Assembly (NCBI GenBank): GCA_029204225.1
Contig: CM055109.1
Span: forward strand, 35,660,496-35,724,495
Length of the DNA: 64,000 nt
Reading direction: 5' to 3'
Source of the DNA: Diphasiastrum complanatum
Taxonomy: Eukaryota > Streptophyta > Lycopodiopsida > Lycopodiales > Lycopodiaceae
Shown here in pieces: positions 1 to 12,301 of the stretch (the first letter of the stretch is position 1; the number at the start of each line of letters is the position of its first letter). Position numbers and translations under genes: made by a program. The notes under the pieces are model-generated. The model was not told the DNA's origin. It saw only the letters and a list, made by a program, of their open reading frames with translations, and did not search any database.

Positions 1-478
1 ATGAAATCTCAACTTAGAGTTAGTTTCATATTTGTCAATTAGGGCCTAAATAGTGGATTTACTATTTTGACAAGTAGATAAGTAGATGAGGTGAGATTTG
101 GACCCATTCTAATTGGCTAATTTTGGTACATTGCATCTAGACTACATTTCTAGGTTTTTGATGAAGTATCCATCTCTTGTGTTTCTATGTCCATCTCATG
201 TGTTTCTCTCTTGATATCTTGGCTTTCTATGTGTAGAATGTTGATATCTTGGTAGATCTTGGATCCACACGTGTGAAGTATTGCACTTTACTACTTATGT
301 ATGGACAAGGAAATACTAAGTCATATCTAAGTGCTTATGATCATATCTTTGTGCATTTCTAAGTTCTAGCATGCATAAAGTAGTGATTTCTATCTTCTAG
401 CTATTTCTAAATGTGCAACCAAATTGGCCCAAGATCTTGTTGATCCACTAATGTGATTTGGATCTGTATTTTTCCACA
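1..478 (+). mobile_element. 5' LTR (partial) of copia fragment A
   Basis: The stretch ends in TTTTTCCACA directly followed at 479 by TGGTATTAGAG, a near-match to the plant copia primer-binding site. This places the right edge of an LTR at 478. It contains a CCACACGTGTGAA box at about 265-277, seen in several other LTRs of the window. The left edge may be at base 2 (TGAAATC) or lie outside the window. Gag-like sequence follows downstream on the same strand. Confidence 0.6.
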
Positions 479-490
479 TGGTATTAGAGT
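479..490 (+). promoter_or_regulatory. Primer-binding site, copia A
   Basis: TGGTATTAGAGT differs by one base within the core from TGGTATCAGAGC, the complement of the initiator-Met tRNA 3' end used by plant copia elements to prime minus-strand synthesis. It lies directly after the LTR end. Confidence 0.6.
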
Positions 491-779
491 AGGTTGCAGG
501 CCAAATTTGGTGGATTTTCCAAATCTAGAGGTGAATTTGAGGGCGCCATGAATTCTATGTGAATTTGGAGGTGTTTCTAACTCAAATCTTGTAGTTTCAA
601 TTATAGAGTTTGGATCTTTGTGATCTTAAAATCATTTAGGTCAAAATACTTGTAGATGGATTCGGCTATTACCAAAGTTAGGTCCATCCCCTATGTCCAA
701 GGTACCCCTTAAAGGTCCAAACCATTTACAGCCATGATATTCTTCTCCCCTTATTCAAGTTTTGTTTGCAAAACTTAAA

Positions 780-3391
780 GTTATTTGATGGGAGTTCACC
801 TTGGATTGCATAAGATTGTACAAGATTAGAAAAGTCATCACTTAGTCCATTCAATACCACTTGGATGAGCTCATTTTGGTTTATAGCTGGGACATCTTGA
901 GCACACTATACGATGTGCGGAACGTAGCTTCCAACCTACACTCAGAAGGAGATTCTTCTCTCTCAAGATGAAAAATGGTGATTCACTAAAAAATCACATC
1001 AACCAGTTCAAGGACTTGCTGCAACAAATGGTTGTTGTTGGATCAATCATAGATGATCAAGATGCAGTAATGACACTGCTTTCAAGCTCACCAGCTCATA
1101 TGACAGCTGGGTGATGATCATCATGACACACTTAGCGTTGACTCTATCACGAGTCATCACGATGTTGCTATAGGAAGAGACCAAAAGAAACAAACCATCT
1201 AGTTCCTCAACAATCGACTCTCATGCCTTATACACCAACAAAATCTCAAGTAAGTAGAAGAAGAAAGGCCCGAAATCAATTAGAAGCTTACACAATGTCA
1301 AGAGCAGTTGAATCCTCTAAAAAAGAAGAAGATGTTTTACAAATACTACAAACGAACCAACCACGAGATCCAAGATTGTCGCATTCTACAAGCCAAGAAC
1401 AACAAAGAGAAATCAAATCAGATGGCAAATGCAGCTACAGAAGCACCTCAGCCCAATCAAAAAGTGAATCACGATGCATTCATGACAAATAGTCAAGAAG
1501 CATCTGACGACAGCTCTTGGTTTCTTGATTTTGGAGCCTCTAAGCATATGACGAACCATATTGGCTATTTCGAATCCTATATGCCTTACAGTACCAAGTA
1601 TGTTCACCTGGGCGACAATAGCACAAAAGCTATCAACGGTGAAGGTACATTAAGATTAAGCTTTGTAAATAATCAATCCAAACTACTTTCAAATGTCCTT
1701 CATGTACCAAATATTTCTACAAATATGCTCTCTATAAGCAAAATTACAAATTTAGGACACAAAGTAGAATTCAAATAAGATCAACGTAAAGTAGTCGATA
1801 GGACAAGCAAGATCCTAGCACTCAGAAAGAGACATGGATACTTGTACAAATTAAGTCATTGTTTTTCTTCCTCTAGTCAGGCTCTCAGTACTTCTGTTCA
1901 AATCAATAAAAGTTTACTTTGGCATTATAGACATGGTCATTTGAATCATGCTTCTGTATTGCACATGTCTAAGCATTCTATTGTACGTGATCTCGACTAT
2001 CCAGATAGAAAAGTCAAATGACCTGTCTGTCAAGATTGTTTAGTCGGTAAGTAGGCTAGGAAACCTTTTAGATCAAGCCACCAGTTGCATGTTGCTAGAG
2101 GACTATTAGATATTGTACATACAGACATATGTTGCCAATGCAGAATCCGTCATTGAAGGATACAAAGTATTTTATTACTTTTATTGATGAATTTTCTAGA
2201 AGAACAGTTGTGTATTTTATCAAGAAGAAATCAGAGGCTTTCAAAAATAAAACCTTCAAGGGACGTGCAGAGAAAAAAAACTAGTAAGAAGATCAAAGCC
2301 CTGAGGTCCGAAAATGGTGGAGAGTACATCTCTACCGAATTCAAGGAGTACTGCTAGAACCAAGACATCGAACAATAGTTCATCACTCCCTATTTACCTC
2401 AATCGAATGGGCTAGCCGAGAGGAAGAATCGTACCATGGTTGAGTCAACCAAATGCATGTTTGCTCACGCATCACTACCAAAGAGTTTATGGGTTGAATC
2501 TATCTCCACTGTAGCTTACATCTAGAATAGATGTTCAACTAGAGCCTCTCTGGAAAGACACCTTACGAGGTTTGGACAGGATCTAAGTCTTCAGTGAAGA
2601 AGCTACGAGTATTCAGTTGCATCGCCTATGCGCAAGTCTCGAAGGAGACAAGGAAGAAATTCAACTTTCAAAACCATCCTAATTGGTTACACTTCCTTTG
2701 ACAACACTTACAAGTTGTACGACCTTGATACCCAGCAGATGTTATTCAACAGGGGTAGTCTTTATCGAGGATCAGTTCATCGACTTCAAAGGCAAAGGTA
2801 AATTTCAATGCAAACATTCGACACCATATGCCATCGACACGACAATTTGAGCCTCTGGCTCAAGCAATCAGAAGAATACTTTGTTGTTACTCATCAACAA
2901 CAAATTCAAGGGATCATGAACCGATACCACTTCCAAAAAGATCAAACCGAATGTGTACACATCCCAGAAGGTATATTCATGAGTCCGCCTGTCTTTTGGT
3001 TCAGGAACCGACTATACTCGAAGAGGCACTCAGTCACCTAGACTCCAATCTCTAGAGAGAAGAGATGGATGGAGAGTCTTCCTCTATGATCAAGAACCAG
3101 ACATGGTCATTAGTTGAACTACCTGCAAACAACAATCTTATCGACTATAAGTGGGTCTTTAAGATGAAGTACAAGGCTAACAGAAGTATCGATAAAAGGA
3201 AAGCACGATTAGTGGCACAAGGATTTTCTCGGATCCAAACATCATCTACAACGAGACTTTCAGTCAGGTACTCAAACACTCCTCGATCTGACTACTCCTA
3301 TCATATGCTGCTACAGCCAACCTCAAAGTACATCAACTCGATGTATAAACAGCTTATCTGAACGAAGTTATTGAAGAAGATATCTACGCAC
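780..3391 (+). pseudogene. Decayed copia gag-pol (fragment A)
   Basis: Translated pieces in shifting frames give, in order, a gag segment (about 880-1480) with a CCHC-like knuckle in a shifted frame, a protease with FLDFGASKHMT at about 1520-1555 (canonical DSGA has become DFGA), integrase pieces (about 1850-2770; a SENGGEY-like core with frameshifts and stops) and the start of RT (3065-3391, with YKWVFKMKYKANRSIDKRKA). In-frame stops and frameshifts are frequent, so no product is expected. The frame stops abruptly at NEVIEEDIYA where the LTR starting at 3392 begins, so a later insertion interrupted it. The gag resembles those at 4412, 52911 and 62163, so this is one multi-copy family in the window. 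Confidence 0.75.
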
Positions 3392-4240
3392 TGTTAGATT
3401 ATTTTACTTTTTGTGTTGGATTACTCTTGGAGTGACTCAACCAAATAATTGACCTTTAATCTTCATCCACTCTATTATCCAGTTTTGCAGTTCTCTTTGT
3501 GTTTCAACATAGTTTGCAGAAATACTCGAGAATCGCTCACAGGCCTCATCCGACTTATCGACGATGACGACGAAAGTCGAAGACGTCGGCCATGTTGATG
3601 AAAGACAGTTATTGTTCCATTTGAATTGAAGCTAAAGACTTGCCCTAACTGTTTTGCAACTAAATTTCTGGGAAGTCCTAACTGGATGGCTGCCAACGCA
3701 TTATGGCCAACTGGCTATTGCGATCTACGACCTCATTTCTCTTTCTCTTTGGAAAGTTTCTTTTAGAGTTCAATTAGAGTATTGCTACTCGCGCTTACTA
3801 TACGCAGAAGTGCATCAGAGAGAGTTTTTCAGCTACTCAGAGATAGTTTAGAGTACACAATTTCCTCCGCAATTGTCTTGTGCTCTCATCATTTGATTTG
3901 TACATGCTACTTACTAAATCAATCTATCATTTTTATTGCGTTCAGTATTATGTCAGAATGTATGCATCTCTGTGACTATTTGTAACTGATAAATCTCTTA
4001 TAGTTTTGTTTAATAATTCAATATTTTATTGTTTGGACATGAAAAAACTATAGTGCTAACAATTTCAAAGTTGATTACTATAAGATTGAACATGACTTCT
4101 GTCATTATGCTTTGCTCAATATCAATGGGCATAGTCATGCATTAGGAAAGGAGGCAAATTCTTTGCGCTCGATAAGTCGTTACAGTCTTGAACTTGTCGA
4201 ACCAAATCACTTCACCTCTTCTTCTTCTTTTTTCCCAACA
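3392..4240 (+). mobile_element. LTR of copia element B
   Basis: The segment begins TGTTAGATTATTTTAC inside the RT of fragment A and ends CCCAACA immediately before a perfect TGGTATCAGAG at 4241. TG...CA ends plus an adjacent primer-binding site define a 5' LTR of about 849 bp on the plus strand. I did not find a second copy or a target duplication, so the left edge is inferred from where RT similarity stops. Confidence 0.6.
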
Positions 4241-4252
4241 TGGTATCAGAGT
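4241..4252 (+). promoter_or_regulatory. Primer-binding site, copia B
   Basis: TGGTATCAGAGT matches 11 of 12 bases of the initiator-Met tRNA complement and sits directly at the LTR end. Confidence 0.65.
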
Positions 4253-4411
4253 GTGTTATATCAGAGATCCTTTTATGATATCACTAGATACTTTTCATAG
4301 TATCATATTTTGCAATTTGTGCTATCAAATTTCAGTATTAGATGATTTATTTCTAGGAGCAATACCGCATCATTCTTAACGTCATCGATTTATCGACAAA
4401 CTAAATTCCAA

Positions 4412-4660
4412 ATGGATTCTTAAAGTAAATCCGGACTTATCACAGACAAGCTTAATGGATCCAATTACTATTTGTGGATATTTAAGATGAAGACCTTGCT
4501 AATCGCAAATGAGTTGTGGGATGTTGTCACATGTATCAAAGTGAAGCTTGAAGATTGCACAGCCGACTCATCCTTCGCGCTTATTATCCTCAATATACCA
4601 AACACTCAGATTGGCCACATATCTGAAGCACAAACTTCGAAAGAAATGCGAGACATCATT
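4412..4660 (+). pseudogene. Copia gag, N-terminal half (plus strand)
   Basis: Starting at ATGGATTCT, with an early stop after three codons, the frame reads as a copia gag N-terminus: KLNGSNYYLWIFKMKTLL, ELWDVV, then NTQIGHISEAQTSKEMRD. Similarity stops at about 4660. The gag C-terminal half follows immediately on the opposite strand (4721-5236), so this looks like one gag with its second half inverted. It belongs to the same family as fragment A. Confidence 0.7.
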
Positions 4661-4720
4661 TGCTGGATCAAAAAACTGGCTGAAATAGAATTTGCTTATT
4701 GCTGGAATTGCATTTTTTTC

Positions 4721-5236
4721 TCATTGTTTTAAAGTTCTGCAATCCCTGATAAGATGGCCAGTTCTCTTACAATATTTGCATAATAGGCTCTGCTTTGGTT
4801 GGAATGATGAAGACTCAAAATTCGACCCTGAGCCAAAATTTGACCCAGAGTGAAAATCCAACCCAGACTGCATGTTGCTCCTTTTGTCAGGATATTTTGA
4901 ATGTGTAGATCTGTTTGATCTAATCTTCTGATTTCTTTTTGAATACAAAACTTGAGTATCTAACCCTAAGCCTGAGGAGGATGCAAATTTTTTTACTTCC
5001 TCTTGTAGAAGCATCGAAATTACTCTTGAAAGAGTGAGGTGCTCCTGGGTCAAAATTGCCATAACCCAATTTTCATAGGCCTCAGGTAGACTCGATAATA
5101 GAGTCATAATAGCATCGGTATCTTCTATGACTGAGCTAGTTGCAGCCATTTGTTCCATAAGAGTTTTGAAAGTGTTGAGATGACTCAAAACACATTCTGC
5201 TTCAAACATTCTCAAGGAGAAGAATTTCTTCCTCAA
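4721..5236 (-). pseudogene. Copia gag, C-terminal half (inverted)
   Basis: The 171-codon minus-strand frame begins in mid-gag (RKKFFSLRMFE) and runs through the retrotran_gag/UBN2-type segment (HLNTFKTLMEQM, IMTLLSSLPEAYENW, LTLSRVISMLLQEEV) to a CCHC zinc knuckle of form CKYCKRTGHLIRDC near its end. The region is open and well conserved. It converges with the plus-strand gag N-half next to it, and between them they cover most of one gag. Confidence 0.75.
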
Positions 5237-5249
5237 ATGTAATTGCTAT

Positions 5250-8200
5250 AGAACTCTGATCATTGTGTGTGATAACACATGCAATGAAATTATCTGAATG
5301 AATTGATAGATACAGTTATTAGATGTTTTAGATATCAGAAGATTATTAGAATCCGTTTTCTAATATAGATTCTATAATTAAAATATCTACGACTACTTTT
5401 TCTATAGTTATTATAGCTGCCTCACACAGTTACAAAGTAGGCGGACCGTCAAATCGAAGTCATCAGGATCGAAAAATCACATAGGTTGAAAAATATACAA
5501 AGGATCAAATTTTTTACTGGTTCAAAAATATAGTAACGGTCGGATTTTTCAGGTCAAAAATATTAGACCCGATTCGACCCGATCCAGGGTCGAAGACACC
5601 CTGATAATTTTCGCCTCAATCTAATCTGATCCAGAGTCGAAAAATTCCTTTTTGACAAGAGTTACATTGGGTTGCAGAAGGCTTGAGTCGAAAAAATCCG
5701 ATATTGAATTTTTTGACCCTTTTTCTGATTTTATACAGCTTTTAGGATGCTCATTAATGAATGGATTTGAGGCTGAGCATCGATTCCAACACTTACACCC
5801 AAATGGGTAGCACTTGCCTCATTGATCTCTATGTTGTGGACCATAGGCTTGACTTGGTGATTGACAATGGTTACTCATTCTCTTAGGACAAACTTTGACC
5901 TATTAGATGAATGTATTACTAAACGCCACTTTTTCCAAGCTACTCAAGTTTGCACTTCTAAAGGAGCACATTGTCCAAGTAGTATAACTTCCCCACCTCT
6001 CTTGTTTGGTGGCTGTATCATGAATCCTAACTCAATGAGACCAACTAGTAGGCTTTCATACCAGATTTTGTATTGGCACCTCAAGCGGAGTTGTGACAAG
6101 CAACTTAGTTTCCTTTATTCAACCACCTAGCCATCAACATACAAAGGTCTACGTGTGGCCCACTACAAGCATCCCAGAAAGTTAATTTGAGTTAGACATC
6201 CAATGCAAGCATAATGAACACTCAACATGGCACCAAAAAAGTACGAGCTCTATGAGCTAGGGCCAACAAAACCCATGAAGATATTTTGAAGCCAACTCGA
6301 TGTGTGAGATACTAGCAAGTTGGGTGTGACCTTAAGAATAGCTCTCATGCTTGATGCTACTAAGAGATTGTAATTAGTCCTTCCACTTGGACTTGGGACA
6401 AAGTGAAACCAACAATCATGATGCTAACTACTTTGTGAGGCCACCAACACGAACTAGACATAGAGCCTAGTTAATGTTAAAAAGGAGAGGTAAGACCTAA
6501 TGTTGAAATGTTGGAGCATTTCTAGCTACCAAGTTTTTGACTAAATCTCTCCCCTTGTAGCTTGCTACCATTCAAAGCCTCCACACAATGCTTAATTGGT
6601 ATTGCATGTTCTTTAATGACACATAGTAAATGGCGTTAGGGCAATGAGCTCCATGAGTGAACATGGCCAAAACTCAATCTCTAGAGGTATCTTGACTCCT
6701 ACAACTAGGAGACTTGCTTGTTCACAAGTTGGAGGCTCAATCATACTAGGTCTATCATGCTATTGCATCCACAAGTTAGAGCTCTTATTGGCCAGATTCT
6801 TCTAGACTTGATATGGGCCTCCTTTGTGGGACACCAAACTGGGTCCTTGGAGATTCTCTCAAAGATGAGCCTATTGGGAGCACTTGAGACTCCCAAAACA
6901 ACTTTATAAAAACCTTCATAAGAAGATAAAATCTGAAAGAGCAAAATTATTTCTTCATTAAACTAATACCTATAAGATTTTAGAAACATGGTAGACATTA
7001 TAAAGTTTACATATATTTTCTAGCATTATATCTACTACTACTACTTTTTGGTAGCATGAAACTCTATTCTTTTGAAGATCTTGTGTTCAATCTTTTTTTG
7101 CAAAATAGACAATATATGTACTTAAAACTTACAAAAATATCACATAAATGCTATAGTAGAAACTTTTTTTTTTATGATGCTAAGAAAGATAAATGATTTA
7201 ATAATAATCACACAAATAATATATTTTTATTCATATTAAGAACTATAAATACATTAGCTCAAAAATTTTGTTACATAAGATTGATATAATCATTTCACAA
7301 AAGAAAACTTGTAGTATAGTCAATTGTATAGCTACTTGATTCTTCTATTATCATCTAACTATATTTATGTGCTCATTGTTGCATGTCAAATGAATTTGTT
7401 TCTTTTTTGTTGAAACAAAACTTTCAAAAGGATAAAGTTTCAAGCTAACAACAAGTAATCAGTCTCAACAATTACTACATGTTCCTAAATATATCTAATT
7501 AGGTCTATTATGTTTTCTTATAAAACAAAAAATTCTAGAATCCTTAGACCCTTCAATGTCTAAGAACCTACTTAGAGCTGGCATGGCTTGAGGCCTACAC
7601 ATGTAGTAACTTTTCCAAGGAATGCTCTACCCACTACTCACCTTACCACATGGTCAAGTGGTGTCGTTCTTATGGAAAGCCCACATCAACCTATCCAAAT
7701 AAAACAATCCTAATATAAAGGCTTTGTGAAGAATTATAATTTTTTCATGAAAATATGATATGAGTCCTTCGCAAAAGTCAAGTTTAATAAGAGCTGGAAT
7801 TGAGCCCATATAGGAGTAGGCTCAAATTTCGGGAGCTCCAAGACTGACGTTTGGAGCATTGTGCTCCTTCTAGGCATGTCCTTAATATGTGTTGTGAAGT
7901 GTGCATATTATCCTAATTGAGTTAGCTAGCTTTGGCAAATGTAAATATAGCACTAGATGATTTTTAGTTTCTTTCAACTGAATTATAAATATAAACCCTT
8001 GAAAGTCATGAAAGATGACTCCGTAGAAAATTTTTCACCTTGAAAAGAGACCACTCTTAAAAATCAAAACTTCAAAAGGTGAAATGCATAGGAGTTAAAT
8101 ATATTTTATCTCTCTCTTTCTTACAAGCTATTTTCTATTTATTAGGCTTTGCCTGCCACTATACTAGTCATCTTTGTGTCCAGCCTTTACATTAAATTAT

Positions 8201-10600
8201 ATAGTGCAGACAAAAGTCAATAGGCCATGGCAATCAGTGGCCCTAGACAACAAAAACTAGCAATGATTGTGAACATCAAGAAGCAATCAACAATTTCCCG
8301 AAAGGGTAGGCATCCAATGACATCTTGAAGCATCATGCAACAAGTGACAACAATGACAATGATTAACATCAAGCACCACAACACATTGTGACATGTAACA
8401 ACATACAACACAAGACTTTCTCATGTGCTTGCATATGATGTCTTCACATTGGTTAAGGAGACCCAAATAACAATTTCTTTTTCTTTTCAAACGATGTTGG
8501 GATTGGGTGAAAACTTCAGCATGTTTTCATATCTACATGATTTTTTGACATCTAGAATTAGGACTTGGAGGAGTTGCCAATCTCTAGTCCCATTTTGTGG
8601 ACAACTATGTTTTCCTCTAAGCATGTCTAAAACTAGATTGTGCATTATGCACTTCTAGCTAAATGACATATGTTGCAATCTATTTAACAGTACAAAGCTT
8701 ATCAAAACTATGGAAAATGGAAATTATAATTGTTTTAGCATTAGCTTTTTGTTGTAAAAGGGCCAAATTTGATAAGGAGAGAAAGCAAAAGAGAAATATG
8801 TGTTTGTGATAAGTGGCTCAATGGTAGCAGTCTCATCTCTGTTTCCCATGGTATAGAGTGTGACACAGAAGGTTTCAATAAAAAAATGTGGGCCACTTGC
8901 CATGAATTTCGGGGCCTTTTGCCAATAACTAGTGATAATTTGTGCTTAAATTTGAGGGTTTTTATGCCCAATCACAAAAAGGTTGTTGACACCCATTTTT
9001 TGTGAATCTTATTCTAAAGTAGATGCTACACTCATGTGGTGATTGTGAATCACTTGCGTGTTTATGGTTAGTAACAAATAGGGTTCTAAAAACATTATCA
9101 AGAATCAAAATGTTTGGGTTTTGTGTGGTCTAGAAGTAGTAGCTTCTTTATTTTCAAAAAAGTCCCTAGGATTTGGTGTTGTTGTTGTAGTGATCAAGAG
9201 GCCTATGTTTACTCTTTTTCTTATTGGCATCTTTAACTTCCATGTAGGGTTGTGACTAGTGAGCATGGCCCACACCCTCAACTAATGCCAAAAAAAATCA
9301 TGTCTAACTTCATTTTTTCTAATGATGGAGGCATGATCACGTCTCCTAACTCTAACTAGCATTTAGGTCTACTCATAAGTGTCCATTCAAGGATGTAATA
9401 ATGGCACCTTCCACCAATGCTATGCAAAAAAAGGCCTAGTTTCTTGTTTTATGAATGTGGAAGGGCATGGGAGAGTTCCCCAAGGTGTTGCTAATATTAG
9501 GCTCATTATTTTCTATTGTGAAGCTAGGTAGTGTTTAAGGTGAGGACTTGTTGTTACCATACCTAGATTAGATATTTGTCTTGTGTGTTGGGAACTTATC
9601 ACTTTTTAACTTCTCTAAACTCTCAAATCCAAACCTTATATTGAAGGTGAAAACTCCAATATAATAAAGACCACAAAAGATATGAGGATCTTAGATTTTG
9701 TCAATAATAGGCCATATACCTTGTTATTATACATGCTTTGACTTCAGTAGGGTTTTTACATTGTTGTTTGTTTCATTTGTCTATTCTGGTGTGCTTGTCT
9801 TTTTAGGTAACAAGATTTACTTAAAAGCTTTTCTCTATAGTAGGTTGCCCATTTTGTCTAGATGAGTTCTTTAGCACTATATTTGTAAAATGAAAACACT
9901 TTTGTGTGCATGCCACACAAGTACGTGCCAAGCCACTATGCAACTATTTGGCCATAACTAAATCAAATAATATAAATTATGTTGTTGTTAATTTCATGCA
10001 AAAGCTTTGCAAATAATTTTGTTGACTTGATGAATAGTCCTTGTAGTAAGCTTCGACATATCACATATGTAGCTTTGAATTTTTGCATCTATCTCCACCC
10101 AACTCCATATTAAAGCTTTTTTTTGAATTGCATGTTACTATTTCTATATAAAGATTGTTAAAACAAGGCACCATAAGAAATATAATGAAAAAGGGTATTG
10201 CATAGCCGCCTTTAAAATGTTGTTTTTTACATTGCACCATGTGCTTTTACCCCCACCCCCGCATGCCCAATAATTTTTTTAGAGTAGTGATGATCAATAA
10301 GATATGATTGAAGGAGAGCCCACTAAAAAAGCCCATCATACTATTGAGGAGAGACTTTTTAGCACAAAAGATATGAGACTTTCCAATGGTTGTATACATG
10401 TCTATACAATTCTTTACTAAGCAATTTGGTCTCTACAAGTTGCCATGGTCACATATAGGCATAAATAAATAAATAAATAATTGTAAGGCCTTTTCCTTGC
10501 GGCGCCTTCAAAGCATATTTCCAAGCACATGCAAAGAAAACAAGATATGAAGAGGCAATCTAACCCTAACATCCATTAACCCTAATTCTCCATGATCATA
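5250..10600. other. AT-rich sequence without recognisable genes
   Basis: I see no long coding frame, LTR pair or RNA gene here. Short frames (for example 5861-6130 and 8425-8658) show no motif I recognise. From 5440 to 5720 there are many GATC/GACCC words separated by A/T runs. Simple TAAATAAATAAA repeats occur at about 10460-10485. The region is probably old, diverged repeat DNA. Confidence 0.5.
8808..8880 (+). repeat. Possible degraded tRNA-derived SINE head
   Basis: TGGCTCAATGG at about 8815 fits the Pol III A-box consensus exactly, and a weak B-box-like GGTTTCAAT follows about 55 bases later. No target duplication or A-rich tail was established. A chance match is quite possible. Confidence 0.15.
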
Positions 10601-10604
10601 CTTG

Positions 10605-10734
<130 letters not shown>

Positions 10735-10740
10735 ATAGTA

Positions 10741-11581
10741 GCAACATTCAAATCCAACAAATAGCAAATCCAAATCTTGGAAAGATAATAATAAACATGA
10801 GACATATGGAAGAAGAAGAGAATAAAGGACATCCAATTGCCAAATTTGTAGAGGTTCCACCTTTGATTGAACATGAAAAATGAAGTACATGGCTCCACTA
10901 TTTATAGTGGAGAATGGGCACTTGGCCTGAATGGCTATTGGCCAATTTTTGCTGGGGAAATGCTCTTAGTAGTGTGCACCTATTTTGTGCGGAAGTGCGC
11001 TACACGATGCATTAGATTACATGACCTAGACACATTGCTACCGATCACAGATAGTGCAACAATCAATCACACAATAACAGATAGGGCACCAAAGCAACAG
11101 TTGGAAGAACATAAATGTCTTTTGTCTTTTGTTTTTTTAGAGTGAGTCGGCAGTGCATTGCGACATGGCGGCCTGACACTCCTCTTATAATTTTGTATTC
11201 TATTGGTATGTGCTACTACATACCTCTAGCATACATTCCAGCATACGTTTGATTGATTTTTGATCTATACTTATGCCTGCCAGATGGGATTAAAAGATAG
11301 ATTAACTAATCATTACAAGAGAGAATTATGCTAAAAAATAGGTTAACTACATTCTCTCGTAATGTTACTTTGCGACTGAGCATGATAGTTGGAAGCTTCA
11401 TGACGACAAGCTAGAGCCCGAGCTAGAGCTCGATAATTCGATTTACCCGATGATTCGTTTTGCTCGACGTCCCATCCTCAGCACTTTTGTAGAAGTCGAC
11501 AATTTGGTGTCGATGCCCACCGATTTGTCGGCCGTGCGGGGAATGCCAGAGAAGGGTTGCATTAGTTCACCATCTCTAACA
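10741..11581 (-). mobile_element. 3' LTR of a minus-strand copia element (family C)
   Basis: On the minus strand an RNase H C-terminus (11841-11611) is followed by a purine-rich CAAGAGGGAA and then TGTTAGAGATGG at 11581, the normal order RNase H - polypurine tract - LTR. A palindromic CCACTATAAATAGTGG at about 10891 supplies a TATA box in the same orientation. The distal edge is unclear and may include the CT tract. Part of it (11145-11400) is recognisably similar to 28215-28490. Confidence 0.5.
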
Positions 11582-11610
11582 TTCCCTCTTGAGCGAATCA
11601 ACATTTCCTT

Positions 11611-11841
11611 TTATCCAATTCCAATCGATTTTTTCGATTTTGTGAATAGTGGTTTGTCCAGCAGCTTGGTTAGCAGATCTGCCATCATATCTTCTGTTCT
11701 CACGAACTCGACACAGAGCTCTCCTTTGGAGATAAGATCTTTAACATGATGGTATTTTAGAGGTACCCGATCTAGCATTCTCTGTCTACTCATTAAGTCA
11801 ATTCTCCTCCAATCCTTGCATGCAACATTGGCTGATGGCAA
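11611..11841 (-). pseudogene. Copia RNase H C-terminal fragment
   Basis: The minus-strand frame carries the typical copia RNase H end: KYHHVKDLI, GELCVEFVRTEDMMADLLTKLLDKPLF. Only the last third of the domain is present, so it is non-functional. Its upstream neighbour at 11842 is another RNase H fragment in the opposite orientation, a divergent join of two RNase H pieces. Confidence 0.75.
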
Positions 11842-12145
11842 AACAAATCCTACAATATCTGAAAGGCACCCACAATTTGGGATTGATCTACGAAAAGAGA
11901 AGGAATTTATCCTTCAACACTACATCGATGCAAGGTAGGCTAGCTGCAAAGACGACAACAAGTCTGCAACAGGTGGATGTTCGATAGCATGCAAAGGTGC
12001 GATCAGTTGGACCTGCAAAAAGCAGACACTCATAGCTCAATCCTCATGCGAAGCTGAATACATAGTAGCTTCAAAGGTGGCAAATGAGATGATATGGCTG
12101 AAGATGATGTTGGAAGGGATTGGCATATAACATCAAAACCCTTCC
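11842..12145 (+). pseudogene. Copia RNase H central fragment (plus strand)
   Basis: The plus strand reads QILQYLKGTHNLGLIY, then after a frameshift SATGGCSIACKGAISW, KKQTLIAQSSCEAEYIVAS and ANEMIWLK, all standard copia RNase H motifs including the SSCEAEY catalytic-Glu segment. Stops and a frameshift make it a pseudogene. It joins head-to-head with the minus-strand RNase H tail at 11841 and is followed by Ty3 integrase sequence. Confidence 0.7.
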
Positions 12146-12154
12146 ATCATGAAG

Positions 12155-12301
12155 ATGGATTTCCATAGTGTTCTTTACTTACCCCAGGATCTTGTTTTCC
12201 ATTCCATTCCAAAGGTCCTTCAAGAAGGATTTTGGTGGCGTACCTTGCATCGGGACATTGCAACATTTGTTAAACATTGCGATGTTTTCCAACGAACAAT
12301 G
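12155..12301 (+). pseudogene. Ty3/gypsy integrase zinc-finger fragment
   Basis: The plus frame reads GFWWRTLHRDIATFVKHCDVFQRT, split here as GFWWRTLHRDI and ATFVKHCDVFQRT. This is the second half of the HHCC zinc finger of Ty3/gypsy integrase, with the first Cys of the usual CDVCQR retained and the second replaced by Phe. It ends exactly where an LTR (TGTTGGAAAT) starts. Confidence 0.65.

Noticed and set aside
3392-4060. A solo LTR from TGTTAGATTA to GTGCTAACA
   Set aside because: Flanking pentamers do not match, and a better end with an adjacent primer-binding site lies at 4240.
10561-10590. Telomere-like TAACCCTAAC and TTAACCCTAA words
   Set aside because: Only two imperfect copies, no tandem CCCTAAA array, so not an interstitial telomere.
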